A stretch of DNA of 64,000 nucleotides from Nocardia crassostreae (GCF_001613405.1 NZ_BDCH01000012.1:620001-684000), one strand, 5' to 3'; counted from the stretch's first letter, positions 1-9,264 are shown. Notes: a model not told the origin generated them from the letters alone. Numbers and translations are program-made.

Positions 1-2193
1 CTCATTGCCATCGGGGTCTTCGTGATCGGGTCGGTCGCGTGCACCTTCGCCACCGATATGACGCAGCTCGCGGTCTTCCGAGCCATTCAGGGCATCGGCG
101 CGGGCGGGCTCATGTCGCTGGCGTTCACGATTATCGGCGATATCGTGCCGCCGCGCGAAAGAGTGCGCTATCAGGGCTATTTCATGATGGTCTTCGGCAT
201 TGCCACGGTGCTGGGTCCGGTGCTGGGCGGGTTCTTCTCCAATGCAGACCGACTGGTCGGACTCGAGGGTTGGTGCTGGGTCTTCCTCGTCAATGTGCCC
301 ATCGGCCTGCTCGCCTTCCTGGTCGTCGCCAAGGTGCTGGACTTCCCCTTCCAGCGGCAGCCGCAGCGCACCGACTGGCCGGGCGCCATCACCTTCACCA
401 TCGGCACCGTGCCGCTGCTGCTGGTCGCCCAGCAGGGCCGCGAATGGGGCTGGCAGTCCGACCGCGCCATCATCTGCTACGGCGTCGCGGCGGCCGGGCT
501 GGTGCTGTTCCTGCTCGCCGAATTCCTCATGAAGGACGCGGCGCTGATTCCCCTGCGGCTGTTCGGCAGCGGCAGTTTCAGCATGGCGATCCTGGGCGGA
601 ACCATTGTCGGCGTGGCCATGTTCGGCGCGATCATCCTGGTTCCGCTGTATTTCCAAGTGGTGCGCGGCTATTCGCCCACCAAGGCCGGGCTCATGATGC
701 TGCCGTTGGTGGCGGGCATCATGATCGGGGCCCAATTGGCCGGGCTGGTAACCAAATTCACCGGCCGGTACAAGGTGCTGCCCATTCTGGGCTCGCTGGT
801 CATCGCCGCCGGGTCGGTGCTGTTCGCCCTCGTCGAGTACGACAGCCCGATGTGGCAGCCGCTGTTGTACTGCGGCGTCATCGGATTCGGCCTGGGCGGC
901 TGCATGCAGACGCTCATCATCGCCGCCCAGAACGCGAGCCCGCACACGGATATGGGCGTCTCGACGGCCGCGGCCATCTTCTTCCGGCAGATGGGCGGCA
1001 CACTGGGCGTGGAGGTCTTCCTGACCGTGCTGTTCAACCTGTTGCCCGGCCGGATCATCGACGCCTTCGGCGGCGCGCTGCCACCGGAGTTCTCGCCCAC
1101 CCAGCTCGCACAGGTCCAGAGCAATACCGGTGCTGTCGGGGAGCTGCCACCGCACCTGCAGACGCCCATCCTGATCGGCTTCACCGACGCCATGAGCGGG
1201 GTCTTCTACGTGGCCGCCGCGGTCGCCGTGCTGGCGGCGATCGTGCTCATGTTCATGAAAGAGCTTCCGCTACAGGAAATGCCGATGCCGGTCCTGGCCG
1301 AGGCGCCGGAGATCGGTTACGAACCCGAGCCGGAGCCCGACCCCGAGCCGGAGCCGGAGCCGGAGCCGGAACCGGAACCGATCGCCGACGACGCCCTGCG
1401 CGTGGTCTCGCCGCGCGGCCTGTCCATCGCCGGGTGGGTGCACCGCGAGGACGGGCATGCGGTCGCCGATGCCGTGCTCACCCTCATCGACCAACGCGGA
1501 CGCCAGGTTTCGCGCGCCATCGGCGACGACGAGGGCGTCTACATCATCGGCGCGCCCCGCTCGGGCACCTACGTCCTCATCGTCTCGGCGGGCGGCTATC
1601 AGCCCAGCGCCGTCACCATCACCGTCGGGAGGCGACCGCATCAGCTGGATATCGTCATGACCGGCGCCGGGGAGATCACGGGCACGGTGCGCTCGGCGGT
1701 CCGCGGCATGCCGCTGCCGGAGGCCACCGTGACCCTCACCGATATGCACGGCGATGTGATCGCCGCCGCCACCACGACGCCGGACGGCGCCTACTCCTGC
1801 CGCGGCGTGCTGGCGGGCACCTACACCCTGGTGGCCGTCGCGGAACACATGCGCCCGTGCGCCACCACCCTGGTCGTGCCCGACAGCGGAATGCTGCGCC
1901 ACGATATCGAATTGGCCCCGCGCGCAGTGCTGGCCGGATCGGCGTGCACCGATGCGGGACGGGTGATTCCGGATGCCCAGATCACCGTCCTGGACGAGGA
2001 CGGCGATCTGGTCGCCATCACCCGCACCGACGACGCCGGTCGCTACCAGGTGCCGGATCTGGCGGAGGGCCGCTACACGGTCATGGCGCGCGGCTACCCG
2101 CCGGTCTTCAGCCGCGTCACGGTGTCCGACGGCGAGCTGTATCACGATGTGCTGCTCGGCTACGAGCGCGTCGAATCCGGGGACCGGGTGTGA
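1..2193 (+). CDS. DHA2-type MFS efflux transporter with C-terminal carboxypeptidase-regulatory-like repeats (5' partial)
   Basis: The gene runs in from the left edge; the frame is open from base 1. Residues 1 to about 415 are hydrophobic helices of a 14-TM EmrB/QacA-type drug:proton antiporter, with the segment RAIQGIGAGGLMSLAF typical of MFS motif C regions. A Glu-Pro/Asp-Pro dipeptide linker (about 1320-1383) follows, then about 250 residues holding three repeats of a carboxypeptidase-regulatory-like (Ig-like beta) fold, each with a G-x-Y or G-x-Y-x-x GTY/RYTV turn (GVYIIGAPRSGTY, GAYSCRGVLAGTY, GRYQVPDLAEGRY). The antiporter would export hydrophobic compounds from the inner membrane. The role of the repeat tail is unknown; it could contact the cell wall or a partner. 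The family call is strong, the substrate unknown. Confidence 0.88.
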   Translation, partial: LIAIGVFVIGSVACTFATDMTQLAVFRAIQGIGAGGLMSLAFTIIGDIVPPRERVRYQGYFMMVFGIATVLGPVLGGFFSNADRLVGLEGWCWVFLVNVPIGLLAFLVVAKVLDFPFQRQPQRTDWPGAITFTIGTVPLLLVAQQGREWGWQSDRAIICYGVAAAGLVLFLLAEFLMKDAALIPLRLFGSGSFSMAILGGTIVGVAMFGAIILVPLYFQVVRGYSPTKAGLMMLPLVAGIMIGAQLAGLVTKFTGRYKVLPILGSLVIAAGSVLFALVEYDSPMWQPLLYCGVIGFGLGGCMQTLIIAAQNASPHTDMGVSTAAAIFFRQMGGTLGVEVFLTVLFNLLPGRIIDAFGGALPPEFSPTQLAQVQSNTGAVGELPPHLQTPILIGFTDAMSGVFYVAAAVAVLAAIVLMFMKELPLQEMPMPVLAEAPEIGYEPEPEPDPEPEPEPEPEPEPIADDALRVVSPRGLSIAGWVHREDGHAVADAVLTLIDQRGRQVSRAIGDDEGVYIIGAPRSGTYVLIVSAGGYQPSAVTITVGRRPHQLDIVMTGAGEITGTVRSAVRGMPLPEATVTLTDMHGDVIAAATTTPDGAYSCRGVLAGTYTLVAVAEHMRPCATTLVVPDSGMLRHDIELAPRAVLAGSACTDAGRVIPDAQITVLDEDGDLVAITRTDDAGRYQVPDLAEGRYTVMARGYPPVFSRVTVSDGELYHDVLLGYERVESGDRV

Positions 2194-2297
2194 GGCGGAG
2201 CCTGTCCGGGCTCCGGTGGACGGCCCGGTGGACGGCTGTTAGCTTGACCACCCGGAACTGGACTCGAGACCAGTTCTCGAATCCGGGGAGGGTCCAC

Positions 2298-3173
2298 ATG
2301 AGAATTTCACCTGCGCTACTGATGTCTGTGGCCATGGCGGCGGTCCTGCCTGCCGGGATCGCACCCGCCGAACCGGCCACCGGCCCGGCGTTCACCGAGT
2401 ATGTGGCACTGGGTGATTCGTGGGCCGCCGATGCCACCATCATGCAGATCACCACCGAGTTCGCGCCGGTGAACTGCGTCCAGAGCGCCGGGAACTTCGC
2501 GCGCCAGGTCGCGGCGGCACTGGCCGTGCCCACCTTCCGCGATGCCTCCTGCGGTGGCGCGACCACGGCGAACATGACCGCGGAACAGCGCGGCAACGCA
2601 CCGCAGTTCGACCGGCTCACGCCCGCCACCGATCTGGTGACCATCAGCATCGGCGGCAATGACGCGGGCCTGGCCGAGACCGTCATGGACTGCGTCACGG
2701 TCGATCCGGCGGTCAACCCCTGCCTGAGCAAGCTGGTGGCCGGTGACGTCGATCAGATGTCGGCCAATATCGCGAGCGCGGAATCGCGCGTGGTGGCCGT
2801 CGTGCAGGGCATCCGGGACCGCGCACCCAACGCCCGCATCCTGCTGCTCGACTACTTCGAAGCCGTCGACCTCGACGGCGGCTGCTATCCGGAGATTCCC
2901 ATCTCCGACGCCGACGCCGTATGGCTCGGCGCCAAACTCCTAGAGCTGCACCATATGCTGGCCCGCGCGGCCGCCCGCACCGGCGCGACCTTCGTCGACA
3001 CCTACAGCGGCAGCCATGGGCACGACGCCTGTCAGCCCGTCGGCACCCGCTGGGTGGAGGGCCTGATCCCGTTCTCCGGCAACCCGATCGGCCCGGCGGT
3101 GCCCTTCCATCCCAATCAGCTCGGGGCGGACTATCAGGCCCGGCGCGTGCTCGAAACGCTGGGAGTGCGCTGA
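2298..3173 (+). CDS. secreted SGNH/GDSL-family lipase or esterase
   Basis: This is a 291-residue protein with a Sec signal peptide (MRISPALLMSVAMAAVLPAG, cleavage near the APAEPA region). SGNH blocks are visible in order: GDSW (nucleophile Ser) near residue 43, the CGGATT glycine block, GGND in block III, and HPN near the C terminus (FHPNQLGADYQ) supplying the catalytic His. Actinomycete members hydrolyse lipid or carbohydrate esters outside the membrane. The ATG at 2298 follows GGGGAGG, a good ribosome site. A longer open frame extends upstream but is only the shadow of the MFS gene. Two paired Cys in the mature region fit an exported protein. Confidence 0.88.
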   Translation: MRISPALLMSVAMAAVLPAGIAPAEPATGPAFTEYVALGDSWAADATIMQITTEFAPVNCVQSAGNFARQVAAALAVPTFRDASCGGATTANMTAEQRGNAPQFDRLTPATDLVTISIGGNDAGLAETVMDCVTVDPAVNPCLSKLVAGDVDQMSANIASAESRVVAVVQGIRDRAPNARILLLDYFEAVDLDGGCYPEIPISDADAVWLGAKLLELHHMLARAAARTGATFVDTYSGSHGHDACQPVGTRWVEGLIPFSGNPIGPAVPFHPNQLGADYQARRVLETLGVR

Positions 3174-3249
3174 GATTCGCTGTGCTGCGGCCGATTACTG
3201 GCCTTGGTACAGTTCTGTCAATTTCAGCCGGGGGAAATGGAGACGGCCC

Positions 3250-3714
3250 ATGGTGCATATTCATCACCGCGGGGAAGCGGCGGTACCGGTCGAGTTCGCG
3301 TTCGAATACATGGCGGACATGGCGAACTGGACGGATTTCGTCTACGGCCTGCAGAGCTTCACGCTCGTCGGAGATGTGCCGCATCGGACGGTCGGCGCGC
3401 TGTACGAGGGCGCGATGAAGCTGGGGGTGGTGCTGAAGGCCACCGTCAAGCTGACCGAATACGTGGAGAACCAGGTGTTCGCCAGTGAGTCGGTGTCCGG
3501 ATTCAGCAATCAATCCCGTTGGCAGTTCGAGTCTCTCGGGCCCGAGCGCGGCGCGGTCACCGTGGACGTGCACTACCAGCTGCCCGGCGGGCTGGCGGGG
3601 AAGGCGCTGGGCAAGGCCATCGAGCCGTTCGTCGCCATTGCCATCAAGCACACCGAGACCAAGCTGACGCACATTCTGGAGGAGCTGTACCGGCAATCGA
3701 AAGTCGACGTCTAA
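3250..3714 (+). CDS. SRPBCC-fold (polyketide cyclase/START-like) protein
   Basis: This 154-residue protein has the layout of the SRPBCC helix-grip fold: an N-terminal beta strand (VHIHHRGEAAVPVEFAFEYM), a short helix with NWTDFV, a run of alternating strands and a long C-terminal amphipathic helix (FVAIAIKHTETKLTHILEELY). Family members bind lipids or polyketides, or act as Coq10-like chaperones; no catalytic residues can be assigned. The ATG at 3250 follows GGGGGAAATGGAGACGG. It stands alone between the SGNH gene and a lipoprotein gene. Confidence 0.75.
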   Translation: MVHIHHRGEAAVPVEFAFEYMADMANWTDFVYGLQSFTLVGDVPHRTVGALYEGAMKLGVVLKATVKLTEYVENQVFASESVSGFSNQSRWQFESLGPERGAVTVDVHYQLPGGLAGKALGKAIEPFVAIAIKHTETKLTHILEELYRQSKVDV

Positions 3715-3842
3715 CGGCGTGTCACGCGACACGCGCGTCGTGTCATGTGACGACACGCGGTCAAGGTGGGGTACTCTGCGCGCAGCTAACGAATGGCAAC
3801 GGTGTTGCGGGGGGCGGAAGTGCGCGGTGGAAAGGGAGATTC

Positions 3843-4244
3843 GTGATCGCCCCCTACCTGAGGCTTGTCGTAGTGCTCGGCGGGGCCCTCGCCTGCGCGG
3901 CCGCGGCCGTGCTGTCCGGCTGTACCCGCGCGGATGACCCGGTGTCCGAGTACGAGGCCGCGGAGGCCCCGGAGATGCAGCGCAGCGCCTTCGTCACCGC
4001 CTGTGGCGGCACCTCGGCGGGCTGGCAGGCCGCCGGGGTGGTGAGCAATCGGGACGCCGTCGAACATCGCTATCTGGTCGTGGTGAGCTTCCTGACGCCG
4101 GAATCGGCGGTGCTGGAGCGCACCAGCACCGAAGTGGTGGTACCACCGGGCGCGACACAGGGCTTCACCACCGAGACTCGCCTCGATCCGGTGACCAGGC
4201 CGGAGACCGTGCAGTGCGTGCTGCGCGGGGTGGAGCAACTGTGA
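3843..4244 (+). CDS. small lipoprotein of unknown function
   Basis: The protein has 133 residues. A signal peptide with the lipobox LSGC (residues about 24-27) predicts lipid anchoring to the outer face of the membrane. The remainder (ACGGTSAGWQAAGVVSNRD...) resembles a small beta-sandwich of the FxLYD/DUF4352 type, with strands RYLVVVSFL and EVVVPPGATQGF, but no family is certain. The start is GTG at 3843, preceded by AAAGGGAG. It is a single-gene unit. Confidence 0.7.
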   Translation: MIAPYLRLVVVLGGALACAAAAVLSGCTRADDPVSEYEAAEAPEMQRSAFVTACGGTSAGWQAAGVVSNRDAVEHRYLVVVSFLTPESAVLERTSTEVVVPPGATQGFTTETRLDPVTRPETVQCVLRGVEQL

Positions 4245-4439
4245 AAGTTGCGCGAGAGTGGCGGTGTGGGCCTACGATCGGAGCCGCCGGCCATGCTCCG
4301 TGGGCCGCACGAATCGAATGGCTGAGCGTTCGCTGACCTGTGCGGCGAGGGTGGTGCGCAATCTCCGGATGTGGATTTGTCGGTGCCATGGGGCATGCTC
4401 TGTGCACGCAGATGTCCAACCGTCCGCTCGGAGAGCCCC

Positions 4440-5210
4440 ATGTCGTCCCGTACCACCAAGCCACAGCCGTTGTCGGAGACCGAGATTCGGCATATCGCCG
4501 CGGAAATCGACGCGGGCAAACCGCCGATGGTGTGGTTCACGGCGGCGGCGGTCGGCGTACCGGAAGGCCGTTCCGGCAAGGTGATCTCGCTCGGTGATCC
4601 GTCCGAGGGCGATTTCCTGCAGGTGAAGCCGACCGGTTCGAAGGACGTGCTGTCGTTCGGACCCACCGAGGTGACCTTGACCAAACCGGCCCGGAAAGAC
4701 GCGGCCGGTGCGACGAAACAGAAAACGGCAACCAGGAAGGACTCCACAGTGACGATGCCGTCGCCCGTGACCGCCCCGCCGAGTGTCCCGATCGCGCCGC
4801 CCGCTCCGGCGGCGGCGCCGAAAGCCGAGGCGCCTCAGGCGCCCAGCGTTTCCGAGCCCGCGAGCCCCGACAAGGCCGCGGCCAAGAGCGCCTCGCGCCC
4901 CGCGCGCAATGCCGCCGCCGCGGGCGCCGCGGCTCGCAAGCCCAAGGCGCCCGAGGTCACCGTCACGCTCAGCGGCACCGCCGACGGCGAGTGGACCCTC
5001 GATGTGGTGAACGGCAAGAAGCGCACCATCAAGGGCCTGTCCGTGCCGAGCTCGGCGGTCTCGCAGGCCGCCAAGATCCTGCACCCCGAGGTCGCCGAGG
5101 TGGTGGACTCGATTCTGGATTCGGTGCGGGAACAGCAGCGCGCCAAGGTCGAGCAGCTCCAGGCGGAGCTCGAGAATGCCCGTCGGCTACTCGACGACTT
5201 GGCGGGCTGA
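4440..5210 (+). CDS. conserved Ala/Pro-rich actinobacterial protein, function unknown
   Basis: The ATG at 4440 gives 256 residues. The first about 75 residues form a compact domain (PLSETEIRHIAAEIDAGKPP, then VWFTAAAVGVPEGRSGKVI). A low-complexity Ala/Pro/Lys linker of about 100 residues follows, then a C-terminal domain (VTVTLSGTADGEWTLDVVNG...) ending in a predicted coiled coil (EQQRAKVEQLQAELENARRL). The architecture suggests an adaptor or nucleoid/translation-associated protein, but that is a guess. An in-frame ATG at 4371 is less likely because it lacks a ribosome site. Confidence 0.7.
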   Translation: MSSRTTKPQPLSETEIRHIAAEIDAGKPPMVWFTAAAVGVPEGRSGKVISLGDPSEGDFLQVKPTGSKDVLSFGPTEVTLTKPARKDAAGATKQKTATRKDSTVTMPSPVTAPPSVPIAPPAPAAAPKAEAPQAPSVSEPASPDKAAAKSASRPARNAAAAGAAARKPKAPEVTVTLSGTADGEWTLDVVNGKKRTIKGLSVPSSAVSQAAKILHPEVAEVVDSILDSVREQQRAKVEQLQAELENARRLLDDLAG

Positions 5211-5223
5211 ACCCTAGATTCGC

Positions 5224-5667
5224 TCAGCGGCAGGCGATTCCGTCACCGGTGCGCTCCAGCCCCTCCGGGCAGGCCGGGAGTGGGCCGGGACGGAATCCCA
5301 GCGCGCGCATGAGCTGATCGATGCCATTGGCAATGGCGGGACCCATCTGGGAAATCTTGTTGCCGAGGCTGGCCGAGCCGGAGCCGGGCACCCCGCCGCC
5401 GGAACCGCTTCCACCCGAACCGGTTCCGCCGGAACCGGAGGACGAGCCGGTGACCGCGGCCTGCGCCGAGCCCGGATCGGCGGACAGCGAGGCCGAACCG
5501 GTACCACCCACGCCGACGATATCGTCCGTGCCCGCGGGCGCGGTGACATCGGTGGTGATGGCGGGTTCCAGGGGAATGGCGAGGGCCGTACCGGCCGACC
5601 CGAGAGTGAATGCGGCCGCGCAAGCAATGGTGGCGGCAGCGGTACGCGATGACACAGAGAACTGCAT
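5224..5667 (-). CDS. small secreted Gly/Ser-rich protein
   Basis: The protein has 147 residues with a clear signal peptide (MQFSVSSRTAAATIACAAAF...GTALA). A Gly/Ser/Thr-rich low-complexity middle (SGSGGTGSGGSGSGGG) leads to a C-terminal segment with two Cys (ACPEGLERTGDGIACR) that may form a disulphide. It converges on the gene ending at 5210, leaving 13 bp between stops. No enzyme motif is visible; it is probably a cell-wall or secreted structural protein. Confidence 0.68.
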   Translation of the reverse strand: MQFSVSSRTAAATIACAAAFTLGSAGTALAIPLEPAITTDVTAPAGTDDIVGVGGTGSASLSADPGSAQAAVTGSSSGSGGTGSGGSGSGGGVPGSGSASLGNKISQMGPAIANGIDQLMRALGFRPGPLPACPEGLERTGDGIACR

Positions 5668-5706
5668 ATTTACCCGAATATCCGTGCGGTGACAGAGATT
5701 ATGACG

Positions 5707-7293
5707 TCAGACCGCGAACTCCCGGTGCCACGTGCGCGGTCCGGACTCCGGGTGGCCATGCCTGACATCGGCATGGAAAACGTACCCCAGGGAATATTCC
5801 TTCGCATGGTACATAGCCGAATTCGCCTCGCGCAGAAGCTCATAGACGGTCGTATCCGCGCCCCGCGGTCCGCTGCAGGCGATTCCGATACTGGCAGCAA
5901 TGCGCACCTCGGCGGCGCTGAGTTCGAAGGGTTCGCCCAGCGCCGCGAGTAGCCGTTCGGCCAGCAGCAGGGCCTGCTGGCGGCCCAGCGGGGCGAGCAC
6001 CACGAATTCGTCCCCGCCGTAGCGGGCGGCCGCATCGTCGCGGCGGATGATGCGGCGAATGCGGGCCGCGGCATTGGCGATGAGCTCATCGCCCACGGCG
6101 TGCCCGTAGTTGTCGTTGACCCGCTTGAAGCCGTCCAGATCGATGAACAGCAGCGCCAGTTGCTGATCATCCCAGCGGTCCCGATTGCGATGCAGCGCCC
6201 GCAGCAGGGCGGCGCGGTTCAGCAGTCCGGTGAGCATGTCGTGGTCTGCCTGATACTGCGCGCGCCGTTCGCTGCGGGCGCTGCGTTCGATGGCGCGTTC
6301 GGAGCGTAGGAGCACCCCGCCCAATAGCAGTGCGAACAGTGAGGACACCACGATCCGGTCCATCAGGTCCAGGCTGGAGCCCACCACCGGCACCAGCGCG
6401 GCCACGATCATGACAATGGCGATGATGCTGGCCCGCTGCCGGGAGCGGTGCGCGTGGATATCGCGCAGGCCGCCGAGCACCACCATGCTCGGATGCAGCG
6501 CCGCCGCGCCGATCAGCGTGTAGGCCAGTTGCAGTGGCATGAGCAGGATCTGGCGGCCCAGTTCGGCCGAGCCCGCGGTTTCGAGGGAATAGCCGAGATC
6601 ACCGGCCAGGATGACCAGCATGGCCAGATACACCAGTCGCAACGAGGTTTCCGAGCGGGCGGAGGTCACCACCGAATGCGCGATCACGGTGAGCAGCAGC
6701 GCGTCCGCGACGGGGTAGGTGACGGCGGTGGCGGTGGTGAAGTTCAGGCCCGGGGCCTTGTGCAGAATCGGTGAGATGAGGAAGGTCCAGGACAGCAGGA
6801 GCGCGCCCAGGCCGATGAGGCCGGAATCGAGCAGTAGATCGTGGTCGGTGCTGTTCTGCCGCGGCCGCAGCCAGAGCACGGCGGCGGCGCCGATACAGCA
6901 GTAGCCGCTGAGGGTGAACAGATCGTCGAAGGGGTGGCGCTGCCAGTCGGTGATATCGCGCAGTACGGTGCCGATGGTGAATTGCACCGCCGAGGCGGAG
7001 AGTAGATACCAGGGCAGCGGATGGCGGGGTTTGTAGCGGTGCACGCCCGCGCCGATCATGACCAGGCTGATGGTGACCGACCCGAAGAGGGTGAACAAGG
7101 CCAGCGCGCGGGAGTCGATGACCAGCGGCAGCGCGAGGATCAGTATGCCGCAGCCGAACAACAGGCTGCGCCAGCAGGTTCTGCGCCGCCGCCAGGACCG
7201 ACCGGCCGGTTGTACGTCTGTATCCACCCGCCCCCCCTTTGTCCGCTCCGTCCCCACTGACCGTGCCGCCTTCTTCGCTACCTCATCAACCAC
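5707..7293 (-). CDS. membrane-anchored diguanylate cyclase (GGDEF)
   Basis: The protein has 528 residues. About nine hydrophobic helices between residues 38 and 335 form an MHYT/7TM-like sensor module. A GGDEF domain follows, with the diagnostic YGGDEFVVLA, the upstream LFIDLDGFKRVNDNYGHAVG block and a C-terminal NSAMYHAKE. The intact GGDEF implies synthesis of cyclic di-GMP from two GTP; no RxxD inhibitory site is obvious. No EAL domain is fused and no other c-di-GMP enzyme is in the window. The ligand of the membrane part is unknown. Confidence 0.9.
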   Translation of the reverse strand: MVDEVAKKAARSVGTERTKGGRVDTDVQPAGRSWRRRRTCWRSLLFGCGILILALPLVIDSRALALFTLFGSVTISLVMIGAGVHRYKPRHPLPWYLLSASAVQFTIGTVLRDITDWQRHPFDDLFTLSGYCCIGAAAVLWLRPRQNSTDHDLLLDSGLIGLGALLLSWTFLISPILHKAPGLNFTTATAVTYPVADALLLTVIAHSVVTSARSETSLRLVYLAMLVILAGDLGYSLETAGSAELGRQILLMPLQLAYTLIGAAALHPSMVVLGGLRDIHAHRSRQRASIIAIVMIVAALVPVVGSSLDLMDRIVVSSLFALLLGGVLLRSERAIERSARSERRAQYQADHDMLTGLLNRAALLRALHRNRDRWDDQQLALLFIDLDGFKRVNDNYGHAVGDELIANAAARIRRIIRRDDAAARYGGDEFVVLAPLGRQQALLLAERLLAALGEPFELSAAEVRIAASIGIACSGPRGADTTVYELLREANSAMYHAKEYSLGYVFHADVRHGHPESGPRTWHREFAV

Positions 7294-7601
7294 GAATACA
7301 CGACCGCCGGCTCACCGAGCTGAGCTCGACGGGCACCGGTGATCGTGCACCGAGTATTGCTGTACGAGCATAGGTCCCGGCCCCGACAGCTCCGTCATCG
7401 AAGAGCACCGTCATCGAAGAGCACCGCCATAGAAAAGCGCCGCCATCGAAGAACGCCGTCACAGGAACGCCAACGCAAGAACGCTGCCAATCAGATAACG
7501 CGCCGTCGAGATCAGGGCAACCGAGTCGATCATGACACGAAATGCCGCCGTTCGTAGGGGAGTTGAGCGAACCCGCAGGATCGCTGTTTGCGAGACTCGC
7601 T
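7294..7601. repeat. intergenic stretch with a 16-bp tandem repeat
   Basis: About 308 bases separate the divergent diguanylate cyclase and galK. Between 7395 and 7458 a 16-base unit, TCATCGAAGAGCACCG, occurs four times in tandem. Copies 1 and 2 are identical; copies 3 and 4 (CCATAGAAAAGCGCCG, CCATCGAAGAACGCCG) have diverged; a degenerate fifth begins at 7459. The array could be a regulator-binding array or a variable-number repeat. Nothing else is recognisable apart from possible upstream starts for galK. Confidence 0.7.
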
Positions 7602-8762
7602 ATGCTCCCTGCGAATCGAACCGAACGGCCTGCACGACTCTTTCGGACAGGGGATACCAAAGCCGGTCGCTGGTTCGCCCCCGGGCGGGTCAATCTCATC
7701 GGTGAGCACACCGATTACAACGATGGATATGTGCTCCCGATGGCCGTGCCACTGGGTGTGACCTGCACGGCTGCGGTGCGGCCGGACGGCAAGGTGCGGT
7801 TGCGATCTCGGCAGGCGCCCTGTGACGAGGTCGAGGCGACGCTGTGCGCGCTGGGCGCTTCCGGATGGAAGGAGCTGCCCGGGTGGGCGCACTATCCGCT
7901 CGGCGTGATCCGCGAATTCGAGCGGCGCGGCTACGAGATTCCCGGCGTGGAGTTCGAGCTCGACGGCACCGTGCCCATGGGCGCGGGCCTGTCCAGCTCG
8001 GCGGCGCTGTCGTGTTCGGTGGCCATCGCCCTGCGTGACCTGTTCGCGCCCAGTGTGTCCGCGGCCGAGATCATCGAGATCGCGCGCCGGGCCGAGAACG
8101 TCTATGTGGGCGTACCGAGCGGTGTGCTCGACCAGTCGGCGGCCATGCTCTGCACAGCCGGGCACGTGCTGTTCCTGGACGTGCGCACCGGCGCGACCGA
8201 GCAGATTCCCTTCGACCTGCCGCGATTCGGTCTGGAGCTGCTGGTTTTCGATACCGGCAGCCCGCATCGGCTGGTGGACGGCGAATACGCGCTGCGGCGC
8301 GCCGAATGTGCCGCCGCCGCGGAAGAACTGGACGTTCCGTATCTGCGCGATATCGGCTCGGTCGACGCGCTGGACCGGTTGGCCGATCCCATCCTGCGCC
8401 GCCGCGCCCGGCATGTCGTCACCGAAAACGCCCGGGTGCTGGCGGTTACCGAACAATTGCGGACGGGCGCGGATCCCCGCGCCATCGGCCCGATTCTCAC
8501 CGCCGGGCACCTGTCCCTGCGCGATGATTACGAGGTATCCGCGCCGCCCTTGGATACCGCCGTGGACGCCGCGGTGGCGGGCGGGGCCTACGGCGCGCGC
8601 ATGGTGGGCGGCGGATTCGGCGGCAGCGTGATCGCGCTCGTCGATCACGACCGCGCACCCGCGATCACCGCCGCGGTGCGAGATGCCTTCGCCCACAGTG
8701 GCTTCGACGCGCCGCGCACCTTCACCGTCACACCCGCGGCGGGCGCGCATCGGCTCGAATGA
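7602..8762 (+). CDS. galK: galactokinase
   Basis: This GHMP kinase phosphorylates galactose at C1 with ATP in the Leloir pathway. The three family motifs are present: the galactokinase signature GRVNLIGEHTDYNDGY, the ATP loop PMGAGLSSSAALS, and the C-terminal MVGGGFGGSVIAL. The ATG at 7602 gives 386 residues, the normal length, and places APGRVNLIGEH about 25 residues in, as in relatives. An in-frame ATG at 7542 would add 20 non-conserved residues. No galT or galE is adjacent. The broken sodium:solute symporter at 9397-11011 could once have supplied the sugar, which is inference. Confidence 0.92.
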   Translation: MLPANRTERPARLFRTGDTKAGRWFAPGRVNLIGEHTDYNDGYVLPMAVPLGVTCTAAVRPDGKVRLRSRQAPCDEVEATLCALGASGWKELPGWAHYPLGVIREFERRGYEIPGVEFELDGTVPMGAGLSSSAALSCSVAIALRDLFAPSVSAAEIIEIARRAENVYVGVPSGVLDQSAAMLCTAGHVLFLDVRTGATEQIPFDLPRFGLELLVFDTGSPHRLVDGEYALRRAECAAAAEELDVPYLRDIGSVDALDRLADPILRRRARHVVTENARVLAVTEQLRTGADPRAIGPILTAGHLSLRDDYEVSAPPLDTAVDAAVAGGAYGARMVGGGFGGSVIALVDHDRAPAITAAVRDAFAHSGFDAPRTFTVTPAAGAHRLE

Positions 8763-8832
8763 CCTCCGGCGGGGGCCGTCCGCGGTTAGCCTGGTACGGC
8801 AACGATCACCGCACCTCAGGAACGAGCGAGCC

Positions 8833-9264
8833 ATGGTGAGTCTGTACGAGTTCGCCGGCGGCAATGACGCCCTGCACACACTCGAGGAAATCTTCTACGA
8901 CAAGGCGCTGGCCGATCCCGTACTGCGGGAGCTGTTTCCGGTGCGCGTCCCCACCCATGTCGACCATATCACCTGGTTCACCGCCGAATCATTCGGCGGC
9001 CCAGCGCGTTTCACCCGAGAGCTCGGGTTCCCCTATCTGATCGACGCCCATCGCGGTCTGCGCATCACCGATGAGCAGCGGCAGCGGTTCGTCGACGTGT
9101 ACCTGGAGTCGCTCGATGCGGCGGGGCTCCCGGCGGACGAGAAATTCCGGGCGGCCGTGCGCGAGCATATCGAGTTCGGCGCACAGGTCGCGCAGCAGAA
9201 CTCGCATGCCGAAACCGATGAGCAACTGCATCCGCTGCGGGAAGTACCACACTGGACCTGGTGA
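8833..9264 (+). CDS. group II-like truncated haemoglobin
   Basis: The 143-residue protein matches the 2-on-2 globin pattern: an N-terminal YEFAGGNDALHTLEEIFYDKA block, LFP in the CD region, GGP before the E helix and a proximal His in DAHRGLRI. Relatives such as mycobacterial GlbO bind O2 and may detoxify peroxides or NO. Two positions differ from classical GlbO as I recall it: the aromatic before GGP is Phe rather than Trp, and the G8 Trp region reads RQRFVDVYL. A divergent subfamily is therefore possible. The start is ATG at 8833. Confidence 0.8.
   Translation: MVSLYEFAGGNDALHTLEEIFYDKALADPVLRELFPVRVPTHVDHITWFTAESFGGPARFTRELGFPYLIDAHRGLRITDEQRQRFVDVYLESLDAAGLPADEKFRAAVREHIEFGAQVAQQNSHAETDEQLHPLREVPHWTW

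Noticed and set aside
1320..1385. GAGCCGGAG-type repeat as a possible CRISPR or regulatory repeat.
   Set aside because: It is in-frame coding for a Glu-Pro linker of the transporter.
39..3173. A 1044-codon open frame spanning the MFS and SGNH genes.
   Set aside because: Only its 3' third (from 2298) has signal peptide and SGNH motifs; the front is an Arg/His-rich shadow of the MFS frame.
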